Assembly: GCA_009760855.2 (NCBI GenBank)
Contig: WPIO01000007.1
Coordinates: 10,124,501 to 10,188,500 of the forward strand
Length of the DNA stretch: 64,000 bases
Direction: 5' to 3'
Source: Cristatella mucedo
Lineage: Eukaryota > Bryozoa > Phylactolaemata > Cristatellidae
The notes below the pieces were generated by a model. It did no database searches. It was given only the letters and a program-made list of their open reading frames with translations, and was not told the origin of the DNA. This document shows positions 46,256-56,499 of this stretch, in pieces. Position numbers and translations under genes: made by a program. The number at the start of each line of letters is the position of its first letter. The first letter of the stretch is position 1.

Positions 46256-46810
46256 GAATCGCCTTCATTAGTTGGTATAGGACTTCTTTTGTGCACAACC
46301 CGAGAAGCAATTCGTTTGTTCATGCCGATTTGTTTCCCATAGCAAGTGCAAATGTGTAAGAAAACTCTTCATCAGGACTTTTATTATGAGCGTGATTATA
46401 CATTCTTCTCAAGATCTAAACCACTATGGGATTATCTTGATTGCCTTTATAAGGTCTTATAAGCCTTTCTTTCTCCGCATGGGAAATCTGCGTTCCTTAA
46501 GTAGTTCAAACTGAGCTGCTCGCCATGTGTGCGGTGCTATTATAGTAGATTATTCAATTCAAATAAAAATACTTCAAAAATGAAAATCACCTTGGCTTAA
46601 TATTAACAGAATAAGCACCTGTCTTCCACTACAGAATTGCTGCGTGTGCTGTTTAGAGAAATCACGTTCAGCCAAGAAACTTTTTTGTCACTTCGGCTTT
46701 GTTCGGGGTAGGCAATCGCAGCTACCCTCATTCCCAATCGCGGCTGGATGCAAGAGAATTCTGAGCATCAGTGAAATAAGAAAAACATATGAACCACTCA
46801 ATTAATACAC

Positions 46811-46816
46811 TTTAAT
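46811..46816 (-). terminator. Probable poly(A) signal of the proline/arginine-rich gene
   Basis: ATTAAA about 70 bases after the stop codon, the common variant of AATAAA. No closer canonical signal was seen. Confidence 0.45.
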
Positions 46817-46883
46817 CAAAGCCATTAGCTCTGTTTACCAGCACGACTTTCACCTCCGAAATGCGTCAGCGAGAAGTGCAAGC

Positions 46884-47684
46884 CTATTCGTCGCCTACTG
46901 GAATTACTGGAACACCGGTGGCTCGCGTGCGGCCGCCGAAAGGCGGGAACGTGAACCTCGGGCGAGTTGCGTCGGCTCCCACCGCTTGAGCGCCGGTGAC
47001 TCGCTGCGGACGAGTGAAACCTGCAAACCCCGGCTTCTGGCTAGGTTGAGTAGGCTTTGTGACGTCAGCCGCGGCTGGCTTCTCTTCGGTGGGACGTGGG
47101 CGGAGAGAGAAATTCGGAAAAACCGGCCTATCATCAGCAGGTCTCGAGGGTCGGCCAGTGAATTGTGGCAAGGCTGGTCTGACAAACGTGGGTCTTACCG
47201 GACGGCCAGAAGCAGCCGCATAGTCGGCTTCATCTCCAACGGGAATGATGGGAAGGCCAGTTGGACGCGGTCGCTGGCCATCGCCTACAGGGCGAGCAGG
47301 CTTATCCCCGGTTGGGCGCGGTCGCTGGCCATCGCCTACAGGGCGAGAAGGCTGGGCACCAGTTGGACGCGGTCGCTGGCCGTCGCCAACAGGGCGAGTA
47401 GGCTGGGCACCAGTTGGGCGCGGTCGCTGGCCATCGCCTACAGGGCGAGAAGGCTGGGCACCAGTTGGACGCGGTCGCTGGCCGTCACCAACAGGGCGAG
47501 TAGGCTGGGCACCAGTTGGTCGCGGTCGCTGGCCGTCACCAACAGGGCGAGCAGGCTGAGCGCCAGTTGGGCGCGGTCGCTGGTCGTCGGCGACAGGGCG
47601 AGCAGGCTTATCCCCGGTTGGACGAGGTCGTTGTTCGTCACCGACCTGACGAGGTGGTTGGCCGCCATCGGAGTGGGCGACAGC
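46884..47684 (-). CDS. Proline/arginine-rich protein, exon 2 (repeat array and C-terminal part)
   Basis: 801 bp from acceptor TTGACAG to TAG at 46886-46884, 266 residues. Begins AVAHSDGGQPPRQVGDEQ. It contains the 51-bp tandem array (47255-47660) and the non-repeat C-terminal part. The open frame on the opposite strand across the array is a shadow caused by the repeat. Confidence 0.85.
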   Translation of the reverse strand, partial: AVAHSDGGQPPRQVGDEQRPRPTGDKPARPVADDQRPRPTGAQPARPVGDGQRPRPTGAQPTRPVGDGQRPRPTGAQPSRPVGDGQRPRPTGAQPTRPVGDGQRPRPTGAQPSRPVGDGQRPRPTGDKPARPVGDGQRPRPTGLPIIPVGDEADYAAASGRPVRPTFVRPALPQFTGRPSRPADDRPVFPNFSLRPRPTEEKPAAADVTKPTQPSQKPGFAGFTRPQRVTGAQAVGADATRPRFTFPPFGGRTRATGVPVIPVGDE

Positions 47685-47869
47685 CTGTCAAGAAGAATTT
47701 GGGTAAAGAAATGTGCATCACTTGTAAGCAGAAATATCACCGGTTAGAAAGTGCACCTCTGGTTGACAAAGTAGTAACCATGGATTGAAAGAGCTCATCT
47801 GACGCTTCGCATGAATCTTACCTGTGCTACCAGCAAGCCGGCAATCACCAGCAGAAGTAGTTTCGCCAT
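46884..47869 (-). CDS. Secreted proline/arginine-rich repeat protein (candidate peptide precursor)
   Basis: Two coding exons, 47869-47822 and 47684-46884, joined in phase 0 to give 282 residues. Exon 1 is a near-pure signal peptide, MAKLLLLVIAGLLVAQ, and cleavage is expected shortly after, near AVAHS/DGG. Residues of about 25-160 are eight tandem 17-residue units of type RPVGDGQRPRPTGAQPT, the first and last diverged. About 120 C-terminal residues are non-repetitive but also Pro/Arg/Phe-rich (SLRPRPTEEKP, FTFPPFGGRTRATG). The motif IPVGDE stands where the repeats stop and again at the very C-terminus. Each unit carries three Arg and one Asp, so the array is cationic. There are no Cys residues in the array and no dibasic sites. 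Layout (signal peptide, tandem Pro/Arg units, tiny exon 1, TATA and GATA sites) is like insect and crustacean proline-rich antimicrobial precursors. A structural, glue or salivary protein is an alternative. I do not recognise the family. Confidence 0.85.
47255..47660 (-). repeat. 51-bp coding tandem repeat, eight units
   Basis: Period 51 bp = 17 codons. The middle units alternate between two versions (Ser and Thr at the last position; GGC-GAC against GGT-GAC codons), giving a 102-bp higher-order pattern. The outermost units are diverged, as expected for an array growing by unequal exchange in its centre. Confidence 0.9.
47822..47869 (-). CDS. Proline/arginine-rich protein, exon 1 (signal peptide)
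   Basis: 48 bp: ATG at 47869 to a GTAAGA donor. Encodes 16 residues, a short charged start (MAK) followed by a hydrophobic core LLLLVIAGLLVA. The next in-frame exon completes the cleavage region. This is the only ATG downstream of the TATA box that opens a signal peptide. Confidence 0.85.
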
Positions 47870-47906
47870 TGTGATGACGGTAATGTTAAATTGTGGCGAC
47901 CCGACG

Positions 47907-47915
47907 CTTTTTATA
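47907..47915 (-). promoter_or_regulatory. TATA box of the proline/arginine-rich gene
   Basis: TATAAAAAG, about 38 bases upstream of the start codon. Normal TATA spacing puts transcription start near 47880-47885, so the 5' untranslated leader would be only about 10-20 bases unless an upstream exon exists. Confidence 0.6.
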
Positions 47916-47943
47916 CGCTGTCTCTCCGCGAGAGCCCTGGATG

Positions 47944-47967
47944 TTTATCAGTTCCGGTACTGATAAA
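47944..47967. promoter_or_regulatory. Palindrome with two GATA-type sites upstream of the TATA box
   Basis: Perfect 9-bp inverted repeat TTTATCAGT ... ACTGATAAA with a 6-bp spacer. Each arm holds a TGATAA core, so the two GATA sites are head to head. It lies about 30 bp upstream of the TATA box. GATA factors are known to act on fat-body and haemocyte immune genes in arthropods; binding here is inferred. Confidence 0.5.
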
Positions 47968-47989
47968 AATTACAGCCTTTCGTCAAACA

Positions 47990-50440
47990 CGAATGCATTG
48001 CATGTCACGTTCGTGACCTCATGGCAACAGCATTGGGGTGGCTTAGGCGGTCTTAATGGCGTGGATGATTTTCAATTGAGCATGGTTAGAAAATGATGCA
48101 GCAAGTTTTTTAGGTCTAAGCCACAAATGGTGAAGCAAATCAGACACGATGTTGCAATGCTCCTTAAGCGGATGCATGAGCAGTGCACCGAGCTGCAAGC
48201 CACATGGTTCGCCATTCAGCCTCCCCAGGGTCTGCTCAAGTTGGGATAAATCCTCCTTCTGTCTCAAGCTTTGTACCCGGAGCGACTTTAATCACTGACA
48301 TTCCAAGAAAATTCACTCGCATGCTGTAAGATTTCAGATTTAAATTACTAGAATACAACAATACAACGGCAGCTCAAGTAAATTAAGCCTAATTCTGATT
48401 TTTCACCCCAATTAATGTGTAAACCAAGGCAGTTATTTGTATTTACTTGTAAGTGTGCACGACCGCGGAGCTCGAGAAGAGGCAATCAGACCAAGTGAGA
48501 TAATATATACTATCGAGTGGCCAAATGCCATCAGGGTACACACTGCGCTCTTTCCCCTGTTCTCCTCCAACTCGCTCAATAGATAACAATTGTATGAGAT
48601 CTTACCTAGATTGCACTAGATAATGCACGCATTTGAGTTCTCTCGATTAGCTGCCGTTTCTTTTTATCTGCTTGGCAGTTGGGCTTCAGCGTGTGGAACA
48701 AAATGCTAAGTATACTTAAATAATTGCACTTGTGCCAAAACTTGAAGAGTTTAAAGTTTCCAGCAATTTTCTTTTTATCAGCATTGTTCAGTCACTAGCT
48801 AGCTCATGCATTTATTCGTAGCAGATAAGCAGCATAGTAAGCCAGGTAATCTGCAGCAAAAAGCCTTGCTTGATGGAGCACCAAACACACTTGCCTACAC
48901 CTGCACCAGCGCTTGGATTCGAGAATCCCGCCGATTGCAAGCGTGGATCTTCTTCGGTATGACTGTCGTGTAGTCTTCGTGTCAAGCGCTCTGCTTATGC
49001 TGGTAATCCACCTGGTGGCCAATGTGATGCATTTAGTATTGCCTTGTTTAACTTTCACCGTTAAGCGTGACACCATGAGTGACAAGACATTGGTGCTGAG
49101 ATCGATGTGTTATTTCAGCATTAAAAGTGGCTTAAATTGTTTTTCAGCCTGCTGCCGTGGCTTACAGCCAACCCTTCGAGCCAGCATCTCTATCATAGGC
49201 AAGAGTGGCTCCACCCCCGAACAATCGTTTTTGAAGGTACGGAAATATTATTGCTGCGAAATGAACCCCCTGGGGAGTAGCAAACCAATGTCGTGCAGCG
49301 AATCCACTAAAAAGCATGTCAACGAAGACGACTATGTTGGAGAATGAATTTGAAGGCGAGTGTGAAGTAGAAAGCACCAGCGAAAGAATATCGTAAACGT
49401 TGTGGGTGAAACGCCGATGATCAATCAAATGGCTTGCATGTCCGACCACAGGCCTGCCATCATCGAATATCCGATCATATAACTACAGCATCCAACGATC
49501 GATCACGAGACATCAGACAATCGATCACTCTGCAACGCTAGAAAGCCGGTGTTTGAGTTGAGCACGAAATCAATGCTCCAGGAAAGAGGCGACTCAGCTA
49601 TTGGCTATAGTTCGGGCTGACAAAAACAAACTTGGCTATCAGCGATAATCAGGCTGTTTCTGGCCGGTAAGATATCGCTCCCAGCTTTTCCACCCCCTTC
49701 GACCCTGGATATATTCCAAACATGCAAAACAAGCTCTCTTAATCTTAAAGCAACACGAACTTTCGTACCCGCATCACGGTTGCAGTCGATTTAGCCTACA
49801 CCTTTCCTACCTCCGATCGATGAGAGAGTACACAACCACCGTGGAAGAACGCCAGTACTGTGTAACAAGAGAGACCGGACGGACGTGAGCTTTTATGAAG
49901 GCCTCTGATTTGGACTGACCGTCAAGTCAAAGCAGCACGTGCAGATTTGTTTATCATGCATAATACAATCGAGATTTACCTGATCGTGAAGCTTTCATGT
50001 TCAGTAGACGGGCACGAATAGGCCTAGCATTTGCTAAATAAGTTCTGCCTTCAACTTTAAAATGACCACGAATTGCGTGGCGAGCTCAGCTTCATTGCTT
50101 GTAGCATATTATCAACAAGTTCCGTTGTCCCTGATTGAACCGGAGGAACTACTTCGCCTATCGAAAACATAATTAATAAGATTTGTGTACAGGACCCAAA
50201 GTGAAATAAATAAATACCAAATAAGTAAAATCAAATAAATAATAAATAATCAAATAATCAAATAAATAAATGAATAAATAGTATAAAATATATCTATCTA
50301 GGCATTTTCTCCTAGGTGGAAAGAAACGTACCAACCCCCTACCCCTCAACATAAGGCTCATCTCGTCTGTCGTCAACGGAGTAGCAGCCACATAACGCCA
50401 CTTATATCTGAGCTTCACTGGTTCCCGGTCTGTCGTCCAA
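47990..50440. other. Unassigned stretch upstream of the proline/arginine-rich gene
   Basis: No known repeat until an A/T-rich (AAAT)n-like run at 50200-50290. Open frames up to 144 codons (48913-49347) have no family signature. Might hold regulatory sequence for the neighbouring gene. Confidence 0.3.
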
Positions 50441-50444
50441 TCCA

Positions 50445-51055
50445 CAGTTATACCTTTGCTTTGATCCCTCCCAGCCCTTCAGCGCGTCGAATTCTCTCAA
50501 CTCCCTTGCTCCATTAATCGATGACATACGCACATAGATGGCAGCAAATTTCTTAAATTCAATGATGATACAACTAACTTACTAGCTATGGACAAACCAA
50601 ATGTGATTCGGAAATTCGAAAAGCTAACGCTCAAAATCGGATCTGCCAGAACATCTCCCCTTTAATCTGCACGAAATCCAATTGTCATGTTCCAAACCAA
50701 CCTTTCGTTAGAAGACCACATCAGCACCACAATCAAGTCTTCCTACTTTCAGCTACATAGCGTTGGTAAAAGTCGGGCTTTTTCAGACAGGGATACCACA
50801 TAAGTCTGTCCATGCATCTGGGACATCCCGTCTTGACTTCTGTAACTCACTGTTTCGTGGTCCACTGGCCCGGCCTTTAGTGTGCTGGTCTAAGCATGCT
50901 ACTTGTTTGCTTCTGTGTGCTTGTTTATGCCACTAACCCTTGGGTAATAATTCTCTTGTAACGAGCTGTAAGGCACCTGGATAGAGATAAAGCTCTCTAG
51001 CATGCTACTCAAATGGCGCATTACTATTACTATTGCTATTAATATTTAAGGAAAA
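50445..51055 (+). mobile_element. Old LINE-A fragment
   Basis: TATACCTTTGCTTTGATCCC onward matches the stretch after YADDTQ, through NDDTTNLLAMDKPNVI-like and the first thumb region to about 50860. It then skips to the 3' end (AAGGCACCTGGATAGAGATA) and an (ATT)-like run at 51020-51050. Confidence 0.7.
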
Positions 51056-51639
51056 TGATATGCTCCAAACAAAAACTCACCTAATGGCTACGGGCACAGA
51101 CTGACCAAAGAGACTGACGTGACAGATCAGTTTGGGTAGAGCGGCAGATTGGCAAGTCTCACTATGTCATTTACCAAATAGCTTTATTCAAAGGACACAC
51201 AGTTTGTCCCAATCAGAAGACTAAGCCAAAGCTGATATGTCGCCGCCCCTACATCCACAGCCCCGGGCACTGTCAATCGTCCTTATGTGTCAGTGAATAT
51301 TGTTATTTGACCTCAAAAAAGCATGGGAAACCGGCGGAGGAAATTGGTCTGGGGAGTTTGATTTATCCAGCTACAACACAGCGAGGCTATTGGGCGGCTC
51401 CAGCTTACAATTAAATTTAATTTAAAATCTTCAACTGCAAAAAGAACGATGCCAAACAGCCGGAGCAATAGCAAGACGGGTTCTAGAGCAAGTAACTAGA
51501 CAAGTAAACGCTACTGCGACGGTACAACGACTTTTCCAGCATGCTGACTTCTGTGTGGGCTCTCATCCGGTTAATAATAATATTAAAAAAGTAACAGCAA
51601 TTGGCTTTTATTGACCTAAGGAAACAAAATTCTGTTGCA

Positions 51640-52350
51640 TTTTACCGTACTGTGACAGAGGGAATGAGTTAAGGGCTAATGACATGCACGGTAGCATGCT
51701 TAGACAAGCATGCTAAAGCAAGCAAGTGTACAGTGCTTAAATCGGCATGCAGAAGCTCATAAGACAAGAAGCAGACACCGGGCGGGGGGCACAGTTAGAA
51801 GGACCTCTGATCAGTAGCTTGCATTGAATCGTGCACGGCATCATGTACTAAATCGCCCTCGATTGAGCACAGAACTTACGGGAACCCAAAGCAAACACAA
51901 ATTCCTTGGGGTAGAACGGAAAGCTGAGAAAACAGATACGTCTTTAGCTGAGACTTAAATAATGCAAAGGCGTTTCAGGTGGAGACAGAAATCAGAAGCA
52001 ATTTCGACGACTTACGTTGCATAAGAACTGGAGGCACGATCTCAAAAATATTGAAATTTAGTACTTGGAACGGGGGAATGGAGCGATTGGAAGCCGACAA
52101 GTTGGTGCGCTGCAGGAGCTCGCTGGAGGAGAAAAGAATTTGGAGAGGCAGGCTGGTGCATGAGAGTGAAGCGATCTGTAAGCCAGACTGAGAGGATCTA
52201 AACACTAATTCCATGCTTCGCCGTTGACGACTGGCCAGAAGATCTGATACATTTTGCAGAAGTTGTCTGACGATTAAGGGCGAATGCCAGCAGCCCCAAA
52301 TACAGGAAATGCAACAATCTAGATGATATATCTCAAACGCGTGACAATCT
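51640..52350 (-). mobile_element. Old LINE-like fragment, variant subfamily
   Basis: GACATGCACGGTAGCATGCT and the later AGCCAGACTGAGAGGATCTA correspond loosely to the LINE-A 3' region and the LSLTFRSL region in reverse. Strongly diverged. Confidence 0.45.
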
Positions 52351-52377
52351 CGGCTGTTTTATTTTAATAATAATAAT

Positions 52378-52545
52378 AATAGCTGATTTAACAGCCTCTT
52401 TTGTGTAGCGACAGAAGAGCCTTTACGGATATCACCTCCGCTTTCAGTGGTAATAAAGTATTACCCACTGCATGATGCGAACCCACGACCTCGGGACAGA
52501 GGTCGTGAAAGCAATCGCCTTACCTAGTGTGCCATCGCGGCTCAT
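52378..52545 (-). mobile_element. SINE-1, full length, minus strand
   Basis: Reversed tail AGCTGATTTAACAGCCTCTT, GACAGAAGAGCC, GCGAACCCACGACCTCGGGA (B box), head TTACCTAGTGTGCCATCGCG (A box). Preceded by a short (AAT)n. Confidence 0.87.
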
Positions 52546-52694
52546 TTTTGTCTCGGCGGGCCCTTATAATGGCAATGGTCCAAATGGTATTGAAAGTAGG
52601 CTGACTTATCACTGAAGGTTCACTCAATGACGATTCGTTTTGAAGCAGCACGCCCGCATTGTGGGCAGACGTCCCTGTCCCGAGAGTAGTTCTG

Positions 52695-53450
52695 CTGGCT
52701 TTCGCAACAGCCTTTTTATACCGCGTATCACAAAGTCATTCTTGAGCGCCTCTCATCCCGCCTGGTCATCACTGGCACTGCATTGAAATGGTTTAGGTCC
52801 TTTCTCACTTAGAGATGGCAGGTAGGAGACGTCAACGCTCATTCTGCGAGCCTCTAAAGTTTAAGTTACCCCATGTAATATAGGTCCAATTATTTTCGCA
52901 ACGTATACTTTCCCTCTTTCCGATGCAAATGCCAAGCATAGTCCCCCGGCATTCACTTGGTGCATGCAGGCGGCGCGAAGCTTGGCTATCCGGACTTTCG
53001 CTTCGATGCCTTTCAGGCCTTCCAGCACCTTCGCCGACTCTCTCAATTCTTTTCCAGCATGTTTCTGACATACGTAACTGGATGGCACCTAACATTTACA
53101 AATGTAATGACAATACAATCACACTGCAAGCTATGAGAAAACTTAGCGCTGCTCAGAAACAGAAAAATTCAACTCTCAAAGTGGGTTGGGCTAGCCGACC
53201 TCATCAAGTCCCATCCCAGCATAGAATCTGGGCCTCCTGTTCCGAAATAACCTTTCTTTAGCTGACCGCATCACTACCACACTCAACTCTCCCAGCAGCT
53301 TCGTAACATCGTGAAATTTTGATCATCTTAGATTGTCAGCACCGCCAAGCAGGTCCGTACATTTGTGTGTTCCCGTCTAGACTACTGTGGCTCAATCCTT
53401 CCACATATTCCTGACTCTCAATAAGATGCGTAAAGCTAGTGCAAAATCTG
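52695..53450 (+). mobile_element. Old LINE-A fragment
   Basis: Starts at the AAFDT.DH..LLERLS region (CACAAAGTCATTCTTGAGCG CCTC) and follows TALKWFRS, a decayed PQG region, NDNTITLQAM and SRLDYC-like parts to about 53450. Ends where the satellite begins. Confidence 0.65.
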
Positions 53451-53454
53451 TGCA

Positions 53455-54460
53455 GCATTGGCAGAGGCCATAAGAAGGCCATAGCCTGAAAACGTCCATA
53501 CGCAGTCACATGAAATTTTAAAGATAAACCCAAAACACTTTTTTACATAATGTTCAATGAAAACCACAGCTGCGAGACGCCTATTGCGAAATGGAAGCTG
53601 TGCCGCAGTTGGAATATATAGGGAGGCTGTCCGGCCTGGGCCATCGGAGGCTATAGCGCGAGAACGCAAATGTGATATGTTGTAAAATTTGATTGGTCAA
53701 CCCGGGACACAGTTTTCCATAATATGGAGTCAAAACCGCAGCTATGCGACGCCTAATGCGGAAACGGCAGCTGTATGCAGTACGATTATTTACGGCTGCC
53801 ATCTCGGCTGAGCCGTTGGGGGCCTTAGCATTACAACGCGCAAGCCCAAACGCATGAAATATGCTAATTGAACGGGGAACAGTGTTTTCCATAATTTAGA
53901 ATCAAAACCACAGTTGTGCGAAGCTATTTATGGTGGTTACTTTTCATGGCTTCTGTCCAGAAGTCGTGGGTTCGAATCCTGCAGTGGGCAATTCTTTATT
54001 ACCACTGCAAACGATAGTGATAGCCGTAAAAACTCCTCTGTCGATATAAAAAAGAGGCTGTTAAATTAGCTTGTATCTATTTAATCGTAACTCGAATGCT
54101 TTGGGCTGCCGCCATTTGGGTTCGGCCGTCGGGGGCCATAGCACGAGCGCGTACACGCGAAATCGAATGAAATTTAATGAATAGACTTGACATACTGTTT
54201 TCCGTAATTTGAAATCAAAACCGCAGCTGTGAGGAAATTTTTAAGAAAATGGCAGCTGTATCACCATTTGAATGTGTTAATAGGCTTGCTGGCTCAGGCC
54301 ATCTGAGGTAATAGCATAAGAACGCGAAAACGTAATTACATTAATTTGATGAATGAGTCTAAATCTGTAACATCATTCTGTAAAATTTGAAATCAAAATG
54401 GCCGCAGTGTTCTGAGATTTATAGTGAAAATTGCAGCTGCGTCGCATTATATCGCTGTCT
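53455..54460. repeat. Diverged satellite, about 172-bp unit, about 5.5 units
   Basis: The marker AAAACCGCAGCTGTG-like recurs at about 53561, 53733, 53905, 54218 and 54396. The spacings are 172, 172, 313 (172 plus a SINE-1 of about 141) and about 178. Shared blocks include GGCCATCGGAGGCCATAGCG-like, GAACGCGAAAACG-like and TTTTCCATAATTTG-like. Units are roughly 70-80% alike by eye. No coding potential. Confidence 0.8.
53935..54076 (+). mobile_element. SINE-1 inserted in the satellite
   Basis: B box GTCGTGGGTTCGAATCCTGC, body TTATTACCACTGCAAACGAT and tail TAAAAAAGAGGCTGTTAAAT plus TAGCTT; the first part of the head is decayed. Its length accounts for the longer spacing between satellite units 3 and 4. 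Confidence 0.8.
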
Positions 54461-54469
54461 CCGTGTATT

Positions 54470-55445
54470 TCAGTTTATCTCAGTTATTCGTTGGACCAGG
54501 AAAAAGCTCTATCGTAGTCTAAATAACTGTAATAGCGCGATAACAAAAAACAAGTTGAACAAATGCGTTTCGCCAAATCCATGCTAATAAGACGTTTGCG
54601 TACTATATCGGCCATATTATGACTGCCTAGATATAAATCGTAGTTCCTGAATTCTGATGATTAGGACCTGGTCATGTCAACTAATTGACGGCATAAAACT
54701 TACCCTAATCTAATAAAATAAAAATGCTTATGCTTCAGCACTTTGTAAAATTTCCCTTATTCCCTAAAAAGTTTTTTTGCAATCAGAACAGCGATTTATT
54801 TTAAATAATAGTAATTTCCGATTATAAAAGTGACAGATGTGTCTAGTGGTTCAAGTTTACTCTGAGAGAACAGCTAATACAAAATTTGTCATTTATTGAG
54901 TCGAAGTAAAACAAGAATGACCAGTCAAAAGCCTTCAGAAATTAGTAGATTTTCTCTGCTTGTGGCTATACCGCTAACTACTTTCTGGAAGACGCCGCCA
55001 AACATGATTCAGATAACGTTTAATTCTACCATTCTTGGTAGTGACGTTTAAAGTCCAGTTTATCCTGGTGACAGTGTTTGCCTCGCGCCTCCGAGAAAGC
55101 CCAATGTCTTCATTGATTTTGAAAAGATGCACATTAGGATATGAACTTCAAGAGACATTCTGCATCCAAGCTACTTTAAGATAGTTCTTTATGAGTTTCG
55201 TTGCTTTTTCAGCTTTCCAGGCGCATAGAAAGCTATAAATACTGTGGCGGAATTGTTCCAAGCCGATTTATCTTTCCTGTTCATTCGGGTGAATTCGTCA
55301 CACTCTATGATGTATTTTCTCTGTGGTTTGACTAAGATACCAGCTTTGACCTTCTCGGACGACAGTTGTAGAAATACATCATAGATGTACTTGAAAGCAG
55401 CTACAATTTTGTTGAGACGAGACAAATTGCTTGATGAATAAGACT
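54470..55445. other. Unassigned AT-rich stretch
   Basis: No gene or known repeat recognised. The open frame at 55189-55425 (minus, 78 codons) has no family signature. Confidence 0.35.
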
Positions 55446-55449
55446 ATTA

Positions 55450-55640
55450 ATACACTTGATAAAGTACAATCAGAGAACTCGATCGCTTTCTAGGCGCCTT
55501 GCATTTGCTGCAAAGGAAACACGATCAAATGGTGAGTGGTAGCATGCTTGATAAACATCATGAATAACACGGTTGGGGGTGAAATGCACAGGGTCAGCAT
55601 GCAAGTCTGGTTAGTAGCAGCATGTAACAGTATCAGCCTA
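55450..55640 (-). mobile_element. LINE-A 3' end
   Basis: ATACACTTGATAAAGTACAA, reversed hairpin with TCTAGGCGCC, GCAAAGGAAACACGATCAAA and the CATGCTTGATAAACATCATG stretch. The (AAT)n is nearly lost. Confidence 0.75.
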
Positions 55641-55952
55641 GCATGATGTAAAGTGGTGGTATCAGCACGTACCGAGGAGGCTCTACCAGCTGCTCCTACT
55701 TGCTGCTGCTGCTGCTGTGCTTCCTTACAGAGAACTTGGTCCGCCGCTGCCACTAACTTTTGTAATGGTGCACCTTAGTGTCCCGACGGTCCCAATGGCA
55801 AAGGAAATGAGGAAACTTTGTGAAACCGCTTTGGATGCCCATCAGGAATGAGACTTTTTTTAAGTCTTCAAAAGCCCCCCAGCTATAGTTGCTATAGTTA
55901 AAAGCGAAGTCCATCTTAGCCTCTACCAAATCACCGCTAGTAAATCCCCCTA

Positions 55953-56185
55953 TGATAATAAAAATAATATATTTGTATAGCGCCATCAGAGAACTGAATC
56001 TCTCTCTAGGCACTTTACAGATGCTGCCAATAAAGCACTACCAAATGTTTGGCGGTAACATCCGCAAGCAGCAGGCATAGTGTAAGCAGGTGCATGCACA
56101 CGACGGACGAATCACAAAGACCCACAAAATGCTGTAATAAAAAAATGCGTTTTAAGCCTATTTTTAAATATCGTCATGTCAAATG
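55953..56185 (-). mobile_element. LINE-A 3' end, older subfamily
   Basis: (AAT)n-like start, TTTGTATAGCGCCATCAGAG, CTAGGCACTTTACAGATGC, then diverged 3' untranslated region ending in AAATATCGTCATGTCAAATG. Confidence 0.75.
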
Positions 56186-56499
56186 ACGTCGTACCATGAT
56201 GGCAGGCCATGCTTGCGCTCCATTATTTCCAAACCCGTTAAGCTCCATTTTCGCGTTATGTCGTTAGCTGTGAATTGCGTAAGACGAGAAGAAATTATCT
56301 CTGCGCCTCGCTCGCTTGCTAGCACGCTGGCTAGTGCTTTACCGGAGAGCATCTGTCCATCTGCTGACCAAGAAAAAGCAAGTGTCGAAACAAAAACATT
56401 ACGGAAACATTTTTTTATTTACTTTCGCGTAGGCCGTCTCAACGACCACTACTCGGCTGACGACTAGCCAAATTTGCCAGAGTTTGCGAAAGAAAAGAA

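Noticed and set aside
46986-47747. 253-codon plus-strand frame with SWTRSLAVANRASRLGT-type repeats
   Set aside because: Antisense shadow of the 51-bp coding repeat; the minus strand has the signal peptide, splice sites, TATA box and poly(A) signal.
49162-49449. KRLFGGGATLAY on the minus strand as another GSTO exon 4 end
   Set aside because: Only the FGG resembles the exon; upstream residues do not match ALVKPFFGG or the helices, and no acceptor fits.
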